Source: JAMXLO01 sp963749575
GTDB lineage: Bacteria > Pseudomonadota > Alphaproteobacteria > Acetobacterales > Acetobacteraceae
Direction of reading: 5' to 3'
Assembly: GCA_963749575.1 (NCBI GenBank)
Contig: CAVVNM010000001.1
Location: 1 to 64,000 of the forward strand
Length of the DNA: 64,000 nt
The notes under the pieces are model-generated. The model was not told the DNA's origin. It saw only the letters and a program-made list of their open reading frames with translations, and did no database searches. The position numbers were made by a program, and so were the translations under genes. This document shows, piece after piece, positions 1 through 8,303 of this stretch; the first letter of the stretch is position 1; every line of letters begins with the position of its first letter.

Positions 1-449
1 CAGAGATCCGCGCACGGACACTCGGCGCGCGCGACCTCGATCCGCCGAGATAGGCGGATCGCGGCGACCCGATGAAGCTCGCACGGTTCGGCTGTGCCAG
101 TAAGCCAGTCTAACCACGGTGGATGAGGGCTGTTGCGCGGCGGCAGTGGGCATCGCCGACGCGATCCCGCGGTCTGCGTGACCTGACGCCGTTGACGCTG
201 CATGCCTCGGGCGATCACGAAATGGCTGCGGGGCGGGTGGCGAAGGCAGCCAGTTTCATCGACGAGCGGACGAGCGGCAGCCAGAGAGCATCGAGATCAT
301 CCCCGACACGAGGCATTTCCCGCGGATCGACGTGAGCGCGAACACAGCCGCCTTCCTGGAGCGGGCTGCAATGCTGTGCGGTTCCCCCCGCGTGGTTCGC
401 CGGTTACATTCGCGCGGCAGGAGACGTTGGCAAGAGAGTGGAGGGCCGC
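1..449. other. Left flank, no supported gene
   Basis: No open frame in this stretch looks like a protein family. A perfect 9-bp inverted repeat lies at 38-46 and 53-61 (CGATCCGCC, 6-base loop, GGCGGATCG) and has no T tract. One frame open from the window edge stops with TAG at 51-53, inside the hairpin loop, so the hairpin could mark the tail of a gene lying left of the window. The rest (62-449) carries only overlapping short frames in arginine-rich composition typical of non-coding GC-rich DNA, and it includes the presumed promoter of the dioxygenase that starts at 450. Confidence 0.4.
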
Positions 450-1304
450 ATGGCGATCACAGTGACACCGACGGGCGCTGCGCTCGGCGCGGAAATCGGC
501 GGGCTCGATCTGCGCCGCATCGACGACGGCGACTTCGCCGCCATCCACAACGCGTGGCTGGACCATCAGGTGGTGCTGTTCCGCGGGCAGGTGCTGAACG
601 ACGACGACATGATTGCGTTCAGCCGCCGGTTCGGCGAGCTGGATTTCGCACCGATCCAGGAGAATGGGCGACGCTTCGTCGACGGGCATCCGGAAATCTA
701 TGTGGTGTCCAACGTGATCGAGAACGGCGTGGCGATCGGCAGCCTCGGCGCCGGCGAGGCGGTGTGGCACACTGACATGTCATACCTGGAGGATCCGCCC
801 AAGGCGAGCATGCTGTACGCGATCGAGGTTCCGCAGGCGGGAGGGAACACCGGCTTCGCCAGCATGTACCGCGCCTGCCAGGCGTTGCCCGACGCGCTGC
901 AGCGACGCATCGCCGGACTGCGGGTGAAGCACGATGGGACCTACAATAGCGGCGGCTATGTGCGGGCAGGCGTGACCCCGACCGACGACCCGCGCGAGGC
1001 ACCGGGGACCTACCATCCGATCGTCTGCACGCATCCGGAGACCGGACGGAAGTGCCTGTACCTCGGGCGGCGGCGGAACGCATATATCGAGGGGATGGCG
1101 CTCGCTGAGTCGGAGGCGCTGCTGGACGAGGTGTGGCGGCATGCGACGCGCGATGAACTCACTTGGTACAATACCTGGCGCGTGGGTGACGTGGTGCTGT
1201 GGGACAATCGTTGCACCATGCACCGGCGTGATCCGTTCGACGCGTCAAGTCGACGAATTATGCACCGCACGCAGATGAAGGGCGCAGCACAGCCCGTGGC
1301 GTGA
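450..1304 (+). CDS. TauD/TfdA-family Fe(II)/2-oxoglutarate dioxygenase
   Basis: A 284-residue cytoplasmic oxygenase of the TauD/TfdA family, which couples oxidative decarboxylation of 2-oxoglutarate to hydroxylation of a small organic substrate, often a sulfonate or an aryloxy acid. The iron-binding facial triad is visible as H107-x-D109 (WHTDMSY) and the distal His258 (TMHRR), followed by the conserved arginine cluster 268-273 expected to bind 2-oxoglutarate. Length matches the family. The ATG at 450 is preferred over an in-frame GTG at 438 because a GGAG sits just before it. The gene stands alone; the next gene is convergent, so the context gives no substrate. The family is secure, the substrate unknown. 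Confidence 0.9.
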   Translation: MAITVTPTGAALGAEIGGLDLRRIDDGDFAAIHNAWLDHQVVLFRGQVLNDDDMIAFSRRFGELDFAPIQENGRRFVDGHPEIYVVSNVIENGVAIGSLGAGEAVWHTDMSYLEDPPKASMLYAIEVPQAGGNTGFASMYRACQALPDALQRRIAGLRVKHDGTYNSGGYVRAGVTPTDDPREAPGTYHPIVCTHPETGRKCLYLGRRRNAYIEGMALAESEALLDEVWRHATRDELTWYNTWRVGDVVLWDNRCTMHRRDPFDASSRRIMHRTQMKGAAQPVA

Positions 1305-1371
1305 CGCAGGCGATACTCCGGGCTGGTCGGCGGCGTGCGTTCGCCATGCGGCAAAGCACCGTATCAGGCTG

Positions 1372-4116
1372 TCATGCGACGGTCGCGGTCAACGCCGTCG
1401 TTGCCGTCCCGGTGCCTGGCGAGGCTTCGCTGACGATCACCGTCACTGTGTAGGTTCCCGCGTTCGCGTAGGTGTGTGCCCCATAGACCTTTATCGTCGG
1501 GCCGGTGGTGTTGCCTGGCGCAATCGTGGATGTCCCCGTCGCCGTCGTCCAGTTGTCGTAGCTGTTCGGCGCGCTGCCGTCTCCCCAGTTGACGGTTGTC
1601 GTATACTGCACATTTTGCAGGTTCGGGTTGCTGCACGTGAAGACGGCGAGCGGCGTCGCGATGGCGCAGTACGGCACGCCATGGGTCGGGTTGACGTTGG
1701 GATGCGAAGTGACAGTGATCGTGTCTCCCGCGGCTGGTCCCGTCGAGCCAGTCAGCTTGATGGAGGCCTGACATGGCGGAAGCTGCACGTCGTAAAACGC
1801 AAAGTACGCCGCCATGTAGGCCATGGTCTTGATCGTCGTGTTCATTTGAGCCGTGATGACAGCGAGTACGCTGTTCAGCTGCGACAGGCTCATCTTCGCG
1901 GCGGTCCTGGCCGTCGGCACTCCCGCGAATTGATTGCTGTTTCCCTGCAACAAAGGGACGTTCGAGTTATACCATGTGCAGGTTCCATCGAACGTCATCT
2001 TGCTGAAGTAGGCGGGATACCTGATCGTCGAAATCGGATTTTGGATCGACAAAATGGTGTTCGATACCAGGTTCTTATTGCTCACGCTGTAAACAGCATC
2101 GGCTCCAGGATACCATTCGTCCGCGTAGTCGGTAATCGTCTTGTCGCCGCGGCCGCTGGCGCTTGGCGTCTTCATCCACACCGAACCGCCTGTTCCAGTG
2201 ACGGTGACGTTGCCGCCATTCGCCATGTCCAGACATGCGCCGTGCTGCGATTCCGACATGACATCCGTCATGTTGATCTCGTTGGCACGGCACTTCACGG
2301 CATGTGCCTCGATCGGCCGCGTGGAGACATCTCGGATCAGGTTGAACTGGCCAATGTTGGTGATGTAGATGTTGTGGGAGTTGCCGCCAAATCCGCACTC
2401 TTTGCCGCTCGGTGCCCGATACGCGAGGCCATTGTTCAGCTGCACGCAGTTCTGAACTGTGAGCACTGCCCCGGGATAGTTGGAGTAATCGACGCCGACC
2501 TGGCACCCAAAGAAGTAGCAGTTGTCGATTGTAAGGCGTCCGGCACTGTTGGCGCGAACCGCACCAAGCGAGCCGAATCCTCCCAGGTCGAGCCCAACGT
2601 GGCTGATGATGAAATTCTTGATGATGCACTCTTTGTAGGTCTGCACGTACTGCCAGACCGCCGTGCCGTCGCTGATACTGGACCCCGCGCCGGTCGGACC
2701 ACGGCCGGATGAGGCTGACGTTCCAGGCGTGACGATGACGTAGACATTCCCGCCATTGATGACGGCAACGGGGAGGGCATTGTTGGAAACGGTCGTGGTG
2801 GCAGGATATGCGGTGTTGATTGCCCACTGCGTCGGCGTTCCAAAGGGGATCGACCGAACGGTCCCGGGAACGATCGCGCCGAACCCGCTGAAGGGATGGC
2901 CCCCGCTATAACCGGCGCAGGAGCCCGTGTTGTTGTTGAATGTGCTGAAATCCATGTGGTTCAGGCCACCGTCGATCAGCACGGCCTTGTTCACGTTGAA
3001 CCCCGCGCCACCCGCTGCGCCTGGCGTGAGATCGAACGGATTGCCCGGTCCGTAGGTGCCCGCCAAGACCCTTATCGTGTCGCCATCCATGGTGGTGCGT
3101 GCATCCAGCGCCGCGGTGATCGTCGCGTAATTGCCACCTGGACCGACAGTCCAGGTCTTACCGGTGCCGGGGAGCGGCGAGGAGCGCGGATCCAACGTAC
3201 GAGCCGTCCAGTTTACTGGTTTGGTGACTTGCGTGCCATTACCGTTGTTCGCCGCTCCTGACGGAAGCACGGGCGGAATCTCCGACAGCTTGCCCCAGGA
3301 CACCTGACCTCCGTTGCCGTTCGGAGAAAAGTATCCTGGCGGAGCGCCGGCTACCGAGTAAAGCGCAGCGGCAGGGCTGAACCTGAGCCTGAGGTCAACG
3401 ATAACTCTGCCCGCCGATGGTCGGTATAGTGTTCCGTTATAATAGAGACGACAGCCCTGATCGCCGGCGAACAATGGGGCAGCGGGATCGTTGACCATCT
3501 GCCAGATACAGCCGTCGCCATCGCGAAGATAAGCGGCGCCGATCCCGATCTTGCGGACCGGGTCCCAGGTGATCGTGGAGTCATCGGGCGAAGGAAACGC
3601 AGCGTTCCATGGTCCGGTCGGAAAGAAATCGCCGTGCGGCAGACTTCCCGACAGTGGCGGTACTGGCCCCACTCCGACCATCGGCACGCCGCTGCCGCTC
3701 GGGACCTCGGGCGTCAGGATAAAGGCGCCCCCCGTGGGGATGTCATTGCGGATGAAGTAGGCGGTTCGCGGGATGCCTCGCAGACAGATTAGGCCAATCG
3801 GAGCCGCGGTGGAGGGGAACAGGGCAGAGTTCTTGTAGATACGCGCGCCGAGATCGCCGGGAAACTGCGGCCCGACGCCGCTGGTCCGCAATGTCCAGGT
3901 GTCGCCATTCGCGTCAGTCACATACGGGACATTACCGTTGCCGCTGCCGACCGTTTGGGCGACCCAGTTCCAGGTGACGACAGCGTTGTCGGAGGCCGGT
4001 GTGATGACGGCGCCCGGACTGCCGCTGCCTCGCGCGAATTGCGCCAGGGTCGGCCGTGGCAGCGTCAGGGACGCGCCAATCGCCAGGATCGAGCGCCGTC
4101 GGTGCTTAGCAGCCAC
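1372..4116 (-). CDS. Large secreted beta-helix protein with C-terminal PKD-like domain
   Basis: A 914-residue protein of unknown function. The N-terminus (about 1-25) is a signal sequence with an Arg-rich start (HRRRS) and an Ala-Gln cleavage-like site, possibly Tat-type. Two related modules follow at about 67-103 and 198-235; each has an Asp/Gly-rich turn, an aromatic residue, a GD-x-G step and a Y-x-N-x-x-L-x-x-P-S ending. Residues about 320-620 begin with TWTVGPGGNYATI, the usual entry of a pectate-lyase-like right-handed beta helix, and are rich in short Asn-ended strands. Residues about 790-914 hold a PKD/Ig-like domain (VNWGDGS, later YTVTV). No catalytic carbohydrate-lyase residues can be assigned. 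Base composition is more moderate than that of its neighbours, suggesting transfer. The start (GTG) lacks a clear ribosome site and is uncertain. Confidence 0.75.
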   Translation of the reverse strand: MAAKHRRRSILAIGASLTLPRPTLAQFARGSGSPGAVITPASDNAVVTWNWVAQTVGSGNGNVPYVTDANGDTWTLRTSGVGPQFPGDLGARIYKNSALFPSTAAPIGLICLRGIPRTAYFIRNDIPTGGAFILTPEVPSGSGVPMVGVGPVPPLSGSLPHGDFFPTGPWNAAFPSPDDSTITWDPVRKIGIGAAYLRDGDGCIWQMVNDPAAPLFAGDQGCRLYYNGTLYRPSAGRVIVDLRLRFSPAAALYSVAGAPPGYFSPNGNGGQVSWGKLSEIPPVLPSGAANNGNGTQVTKPVNWTARTLDPRSSPLPGTGKTWTVGPGGNYATITAALDARTTMDGDTIRVLAGTYGPGNPFDLTPGAAGGAGFNVNKAVLIDGGLNHMDFSTFNNNTGSCAGYSGGHPFSGFGAIVPGTVRSIPFGTPTQWAINTAYPATTTVSNNALPVAVINGGNVYVIVTPGTSASSGRGPTGAGSSISDGTAVWQYVQTYKECIIKNFIISHVGLDLGGFGSLGAVRANSAGRLTIDNCYFFGCQVGVDYSNYPGAVLTVQNCVQLNNGLAYRAPSGKECGFGGNSHNIYITNIGQFNLIRDVSTRPIEAHAVKCRANEINMTDVMSESQHGACLDMANGGNVTVTGTGGSVWMKTPSASGRGDKTITDYADEWYPGADAVYSVSNKNLVSNTILSIQNPISTIRYPAYFSKMTFDGTCTWYNSNVPLLQGNSNQFAGVPTARTAAKMSLSQLNSVLAVITAQMNTTIKTMAYMAAYFAFYDVQLPPCQASIKLTGSTGPAAGDTITVTSHPNVNPTHGVPYCAIATPLAVFTCSNPNLQNVQYTTTVNWGDGSAPNSYDNWTTATGTSTIAPGNTTGPTIKVYGAHTYANAGTYTVTVIVSEASPGTGTATTALTATVA

Positions 4117-4563
4117 GGCACGGCGGCGGAGTAGTGTCGGTTGCAGACATAAACTGCGAGTGCACCAGCGGCGTCGTCACGGTTCCCCGACCCGCCGGTA
4201 ACGGCGGAGGTGAAGCCCATTGCTCTTGAACATGACCCTGCCACTACCAGCGATAGCCGCTTTCGCAACAACGAGAAACATCAAACCTCCGGAATGAGCG
4301 ACAGCTCGGTTGAGCTTCGCCTGGCGTTCTTCGGTAAAAGCAACCTCCGGGTCACGGATCATAAACCCACCGCGGTTGGGTTCAATCTCCCATCCTTGTT
4401 ATGTGCTCCCCAACACACGTAAGCGTCTATCTTGCTGGCAAGATCAAGGCTTTTGAGAAGACCCGCTGCGGTGGCTGCATAATTCTGCCGGAACATAAGG
4501 CGAATTTGGCGCAGATTCAACCAATGTGACAATTCCCGCGCAAGCGGGAGGGAGAGGTCGGGC
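4117..4563. other. Intergenic gap without a supported gene
   Basis: About 450 bases between the start of the beta-helix gene and the 3' end of the MarR-GNAT gene. A 61-codon frame on the minus strand (4177-4362) was considered, but it has no recognisable family and no good ribosome site. The composition resembles the lower-GC beta-helix gene, so this may be the other edge of the same acquired segment. It should contain the promoter of the beta-helix gene. Confidence 0.4.
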
Positions 4564-5487
4564 TCAACGCAAATCCAGTTGCCAGTCCTCGCCGACCATG
4601 GGCGGCCCAAAATCGCGATGCGGCGCACCTGCCACCAGCTGAAAGCCGGCCTGCTGATAGATCGCACGTGCCGCCACCAGCGCCTCGTTGGTCCATAGCG
4701 TGATTCGGCGATAGCCGGCCTCGCGCGCGAAACCGAGGCATTCGGTGACCAGACGCCGGCCGATGCCGAGACCGCGTGCGGCCGGTTCCACCAGGAGTAG
4801 GCGCAGCTTCGCCTCGTCGTCCGATTTCCTCACCAGGAACACCGAGCCGACGTTCGCCCCGTCGCGCTCGGCGATCCAGCAGCGCTCGCGCGCCGGATCG
4901 TGCTGGGCCAGGAACTCGCCGGCGACGCGTGCCACCAATGCCTCGAACCGGGCGTCGAAGCTATACTCCTCGGCATACAGCGCGCCGTGTCGCGACACGA
5001 CCCAGCCGATGTCGCCAGGCCGATGCTGGCGCAGCAGCCAGGGAGCCCGGGATGCGCCGAGCAGGGTCTCGATACGGCCCATCGCTGTGACCAGCGACGC
5101 CTGCGCGGGTTCCGAAAGCCTGGCCAGCAGGGCGCCGACCTCCTTGCGGGATCGCGCATCGAGCGGGGCAAAGGCGTCGTGGCCCGCGTCGGTCAGCGAC
5201 AGCAGGGCCTGACGCCGGTCGGTCGGCGAGGGCACGCGTGAAAGCAGGCCGTCACGCTCGAAGCGTTGCAGGATGCGGCTCAGGTAGCCGGCGTCGACCT
5301 CCAGTTCGCGGCCAAGTTCGGCGGCCGTAAGATCGTCGCGCTGGGCCAGTTCATAGAGCACGCGCGCCTCGGCGAGCGTGAACCCGCTGTCCAGCAGGCC
5401 CTCCCGCAATGCGCCGATGACCCGCGTGTAGGTACGGCTGAATCGACGGACGGCCGCGATGCGGTGGGGGAGGCCCGAGTTTGCCAT
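4564..5487 (-). CDS. MarR-family regulator fused to GNAT acetyltransferase
   Basis: A 307-residue two-domain protein. Residues 1 to about 145 are a MarR winged-helix repressor: the recognition region reads as LTAAELGRELEVDAGYLSR, with the wing ending at SPTDRRQ. Residues about 160-307 are a GNAT acetyltransferase with the acetyl-CoA loop RGLGIGRRLV and the terminal YQQAGF motif. MarR-GNAT fusions are a known architecture in which sensing and acetylation are joined; the acetylated substrate is not known. The start is placed at the ATG at 5487 (MANSGL); an in-frame TTG lies at 5502. Neither has a Shine-Dalgarno sequence, and the ATG abuts an 11-bp palindrome, so translation may start on a leaderless message. 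It is probably autorepressed through the twin palindromes at 5487-5518. Confidence 0.88.
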   Translation of the reverse strand: MANSGLPHRIAAVRRFSRTYTRVIGALREGLLDSGFTLAEARVLYELAQRDDLTAAELGRELEVDAGYLSRILQRFERDGLLSRVPSPTDRRQALLSLTDAGHDAFAPLDARSRKEVGALLARLSEPAQASLVTAMGRIETLLGASRAPWLLRQHRPGDIGWVVSRHGALYAEEYSFDARFEALVARVAGEFLAQHDPARERCWIAERDGANVGSVFLVRKSDDEAKLRLLLVEPAARGLGIGRRLVTECLGFAREAGYRRITLWTNEALVAARAIYQQAGFQLVAGAPHRDFGPPMVGEDWQLDLR

Positions 5488-5518
5488 GACGCAGTCATAC
5501 AACTACTTGACTCAGTCA
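5487..5518. promoter_or_regulatory. Twin-palindrome operator, likely MarR-GNAT autoregulation
   Basis: Two 11-bp palindromes lie immediately at the MarR-GNAT start: TGACGCAGTCA at 5487-5497 (central base aside, one mismatched pair) and TGACTCAGTCA at 5508-5518 (perfect dyad around its centre). Their centres are 21 bp apart, two turns of B-DNA, so two dimers would bind the same face. The start-proximal copy begins on the first base of the ATG codon. MarR proteins normally bind such dyads over their own promoter and start, which makes this the best candidate operator. It lies in the divergent region that also serves the YXWGXW gene at 5740. Confidence 0.6.
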
Positions 5519-5739
5519 TGCAATGGCAAACCCAGCGGTTCCTACTGATCGGACGAATTGAAATCACGGTGAATTCCCACAATGGTGATCAATCGAATGT
5601 CAATGCGATGTGATGACCGGCAAGACCGGTCAGCCCAATTGGCGCCGCATTTCCTGTCAATCTCATGAACAGCCGAAATCGGTGCTTGAGGTCGGCGCAG
5701 ATGTATATGGATGAATGCTCGATCGACGGAGGATTACCA

Positions 5740-6099
5740 ATGTTGGTTCGAATTCACTTGGCTATTCCTTTGTTCGCCCTGGTCGCGGGCGGAGTGCCTG
5801 CCATGGCGCAACCGGTTCAGGTGATCACGCCTGGACCGGTCCCCGGGCAGTCGCAGGTCATCATCGCCCCCGCCGCTCCGCCGGCGCCGCGCATCGAGAC
5901 CATCCCGCCGCCGCCTACCGCGGAGGCCCATGTGATGTACCGGCGCCCCGGACACTGGATGTGGGATGGCGCGAGCTGGAGTTGGTCCGAGGGCCAATAC
6001 GTCGAACGGCCGAGTTCGCAGGCGGTGTGGGAACCGGGTCACTGGGTGCAGCGGCCCAACGGCGGATACATCTGGGTTGACGGGCGCTGGGCAGGCTGA
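5740..6099 (+). CDS. Secreted YXWGXW-repeat-type envelope protein
   Basis: A 119-residue exported protein. Residues 1 to about 23 form a signal peptide ending in PAMAQ. A Pro-rich linker follows, then a C-terminal block of aromatic repeats of the form W-x-PGHW, W-x-W-x-x-G-x-Y/W (for example RRPGHWMWDG, WSWSEGQYV, VWEPGHWVQR, YIWVDGRW). This is the YXWGXW repeat pattern found in small periplasmic or surface proteins of unknown function in alpha- and betaproteobacteria. The start at 5740 is fixed by GGAGG at 5728-5732; an upstream in-frame extension is not supported. It is followed after 2 bases by a paralogue, so the two are co-expressed. Confidence 0.8.
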   Translation: MLVRIHLAIPLFALVAGGVPAMAQPVQVITPGPVPGQSQVIIAPAAPPAPRIETIPPPPTAEAHVMYRRPGHWMWDGASWSWSEGQYVERPSSQAVWEPGHWVQRPNGGYIWVDGRWAG

Positions 6100-6101
6100 C
6101 C

Positions 6102-6458
6102 ATGGCACGCCTGCACCTCGGGTACCTTGCTCTGCCGGCGTTGGCGATCCTGGTAGGCTGCGTGCGCGATGGGTCACCGGCGCCGAGCACGACTCAGCTG
6201 ATTGTCCAACCGCAGCAGCCGGCCGCGGTCGTCCCGGGACCGCCTCCGCCGCCACAAAGCGAGCTGGTTCCGCCGCCTCCCGTCAATGCCGGGCCGGTGG
6301 TCTGGCAGCCGGGCCATTGGCTGGCGAGCGGCACAAGCTGGGTTTGGCGACCCGGCCAATACGTGGCGCCGCCGCTGGGCCAGACCACCTGGGTCCCGGG
6401 CCACTGGATGCAGCAGCCAGACCGCGGCTGGACGTGGCTGGAAGGGCACTGGGCCTGA
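6102..6458 (+). CDS. YXWGXW-repeat lipoprotein, paralogue of preceding gene
   Basis: A 118-residue protein with a lipoprotein-type leader ending in LAILVGC (cysteine near residue 20), so it is probably lipid-anchored in the envelope. After a Pro/Gln-rich linker it repeats the W-x-PGHW / W-x-W-x-PGQY / W-x-x-GHW aromatic block seen in the upstream gene, with clear residue-level similarity (WVPGHWMQQP versus WEPGHWVQRP). It starts 2 bases after the upstream stop. The pair looks like a tandem duplication in which one copy kept a soluble export signal and the other a lipobox. Function is unknown. Confidence 0.8.
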   Translation: MARLHLGYLALPALAILVGCVRDGSPAPSTTQLIVQPQQPAAVVPGPPPPPQSELVPPPPVNAGPVVWQPGHWLASGTSWVWRPGQYVAPPLGQTTWVPGHWMQQPDRGWTWLEGHWA

Positions 6459-6529
6459 CAGGGTGAGTTGACGAACCAGGGAGTTCCGCCGTCATACTCG
6501 CGGGTAGTCTCCGCGAGGAATGGACAGCC

Positions 6530-7792
6530 ATGAAGCTCCTCTGGTTCCATCTGATGCCGTACACCGAGCTGCCGGAGGACTTCCGGCAAAAGCATCCGTC
6601 GGTGTGGGTCGATATCCACTCGTCGCTGTTCGATCCGAAGCGCGCACACCTGATGTACAACGACTTCATGGACGAGATGGAGTTTGCCGCCGACTGCGGC
6701 TTCGACGCCGTGTGCTGCAACGAGCATCACTCCAACGGCTACGGCCTGATGCCGTCGCCCAACCTGATTGCCTCCGCTCTCTCGCGCCGCACGCGCGATA
6801 CGGCGATCTGCGTGATGGGCAATTCGCTCGCACTGTACAATCCGCCGACGCGCGTGGCGGAAGAGTTCGCGATGATCGACGTCATATCTGGTGGCCGGCT
6901 GATCGCCGGCTTCCCGGTCGGCACGCCGATGGACACCTGTTACTGCTATGGCCAGAACCCGAGCCTGCTGCGCGAGCGTTATCTGGAAGCGCACGACCTG
7001 GTGATGCGCGCTTGGCAGGAGACGGACACGTTCGCGTTCAACGGCCGCTTCAACCAGCAGCGCTATGTGAACATTTGGCCGCGTCCGGTGCAGCGACCGC
7101 ATCCGCCGGTGTGGGTCCCCGGCGGCGGCTCGATCGAGACCTGGCAGTGGTGCGCGCGGATGGACTACGTCTACGCCTACCTGTCCTACTTCGGATACAA
7201 GGACGGCAAGGCGACGATGGATGGGTTCTGGGCGGAAATGTCGCGCCTCGGCAAGGACCGCAATCCTTATCGCGCGGGGTTCCTACAGTTCGTCGGCGTG
7301 GCGGAGACGCGCGAGAAGGCCATGGAGCTGTATCGCGGACCCGCAGAGTATTTCTATGGTCGCTGCCTGTTCACTGATCCGAAATGGGCGACGCCGCCAG
7401 GCTACGTCACCGAGAACACCATGCGTGCCGGGATGCAGAGCCAGGTCGGGCGCGCGGCGTCGCTGGCGGCCCGCACTCAGGCCCGCGATGTGACGCAGAT
7501 GGAGGACATCGTTGAGCGCGGCTACGTCATCATCGGTTCGCCGGACGAGGTGGTGGAACAGCTCACCGAAGTGGCGACGTCGCTGAACGTCGGACACCTG
7601 ATGTTGCTGCTGCAATACGGCAACATGAACAAGGCGCTGACCAAGTACAACACCAAGCTGTTCTCCGAGGCGGTGATGCCTAAGCTGAAGCCGCTTTTCG
7701 AGGAATGGGAAGACCGGTGGTGGCCGCAGCCGATGGCGGATACCGAGCGTGCGGACGTGGCCCCGTTCGTGCCGAGTATGGCGGCGGAATAG
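6530..7792 (+). CDS. LLM-class flavin-dependent oxidoreductase
   Basis: A 420-residue bacterial-luciferase-like (LLM) TIM-barrel monooxygenase. Family features are the early EHHSN motif after GFDAVCCN, the RVAEEFAMIDVISGGRLIAG segment that binds flavin phosphate, and the later HPPVWVPGGGS strand. These enzymes use reduced FMN (or F420) and oxygen to oxidise small organics; the substrate cannot be read here. Length is somewhat long for the class because of a C-terminal extension of about 60 residues. The ATG at 6530 follows an AGGAA. It is the first of three LLM enzymes in the window and sits alone between the YXWGXW pair and a convergent small gene. Confidence 0.88.
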   Translation: MKLLWFHLMPYTELPEDFRQKHPSVWVDIHSSLFDPKRAHLMYNDFMDEMEFAADCGFDAVCCNEHHSNGYGLMPSPNLIASALSRRTRDTAICVMGNSLALYNPPTRVAEEFAMIDVISGGRLIAGFPVGTPMDTCYCYGQNPSLLRERYLEAHDLVMRAWQETDTFAFNGRFNQQRYVNIWPRPVQRPHPPVWVPGGGSIETWQWCARMDYVYAYLSYFGYKDGKATMDGFWAEMSRLGKDRNPYRAGFLQFVGVAETREKAMELYRGPAEYFYGRCLFTDPKWATPPGYVTENTMRAGMQSQVGRAASLAARTQARDVTQMEDIVERGYVIIGSPDEVVEQLTEVATSLNVGHLMLLLQYGNMNKALTKYNTKLFSEAVMPKLKPLFEEWEDRWWPQPMADTERADVAPFVPSMAAE

Positions 7793-7940
7793 CGGTCAAG
7801 GGATAGCGCGAGGCACACCCGCAAAGAACTCGCGCGCGACACCGCCGGCGGGCCGAACCGTCCCAAGCCGCGAAGGCGTTCGGACGCCGAGAGACGACGC
7901 GTACGCCGGTCGCGGGCCGGGGTGGGTATGCGGCGGGCAA

Positions 7941-8210
7941 CTACAGCATGCCAAGCAGCGTCCATACCTTATACAGATCTTCGACAACCGTAGGGATCCG
8001 CCATGGTGTGTATTCCAGTCCCGCAATAATCTTCAGCACTGTTTCGAGCCTCGCCACAGGAATCCGCCCGGCAACGAGTTCGGCTTCCAACGATCTCAAT
8101 TCGGCTGCGAGATCGTGAAGTTCCTGGTTCGAGCCGTGATGTGTGACCAGCGCCCGGCCGATGTTGCCGACCGTGTGTATGATCTCCCGAACCGTGCCGT
8201 GCTGTGCCAT
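7941..8210 (-). CDS. Small hypothetical protein, 89 residues
   Basis: An 89-residue protein with no recognised family. It is mostly helical in character, with a His-rich N-terminal part (IIHTVGNIGRALVTHH) and a central leucine/glutamate helix (HDLAAELRSLEAEL). The ATG at 8210 is supported by GAGG four bases upstream; longer in-frame extensions look non-coding. It lies 93 bases downstream of the alcohol dehydrogenase on the same strand and could be co-transcribed with it. Confidence is moderate because the assignment rests on the ribosome site and protein-like composition only. Confidence 0.5.
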   Translation of the reverse strand: MAQHGTVREIIHTVGNIGRALVTHHGSNQELHDLAAELRSLEAELVAGRIPVARLETVLKIIAGLEYTPWRIPTVVEDLYKVWTLLGML

Positions 8211-8303
8211 TCCCCCTCGCAATGCTGCCCGATCAGAACACGCTCGCGCACGCGGCTCGGCCGGCGCAGCCATGCGCGGCTGATTGGGGAGCCGGACCGG
8301 TCG

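Noticed and set aside
38..61. Hairpin CGATCCGCC-N6-GGCGGATCG as an intrinsic terminator
   Set aside because: No T tract after it and the upstream gene is outside the window.
4177..4362. Short minus-strand frame starting MIRDPEVAFTEERQAK
   Set aside because: Protein-like at first sight but with no good ribosome site, no family, and Arg-rich ending; left as intergenic.
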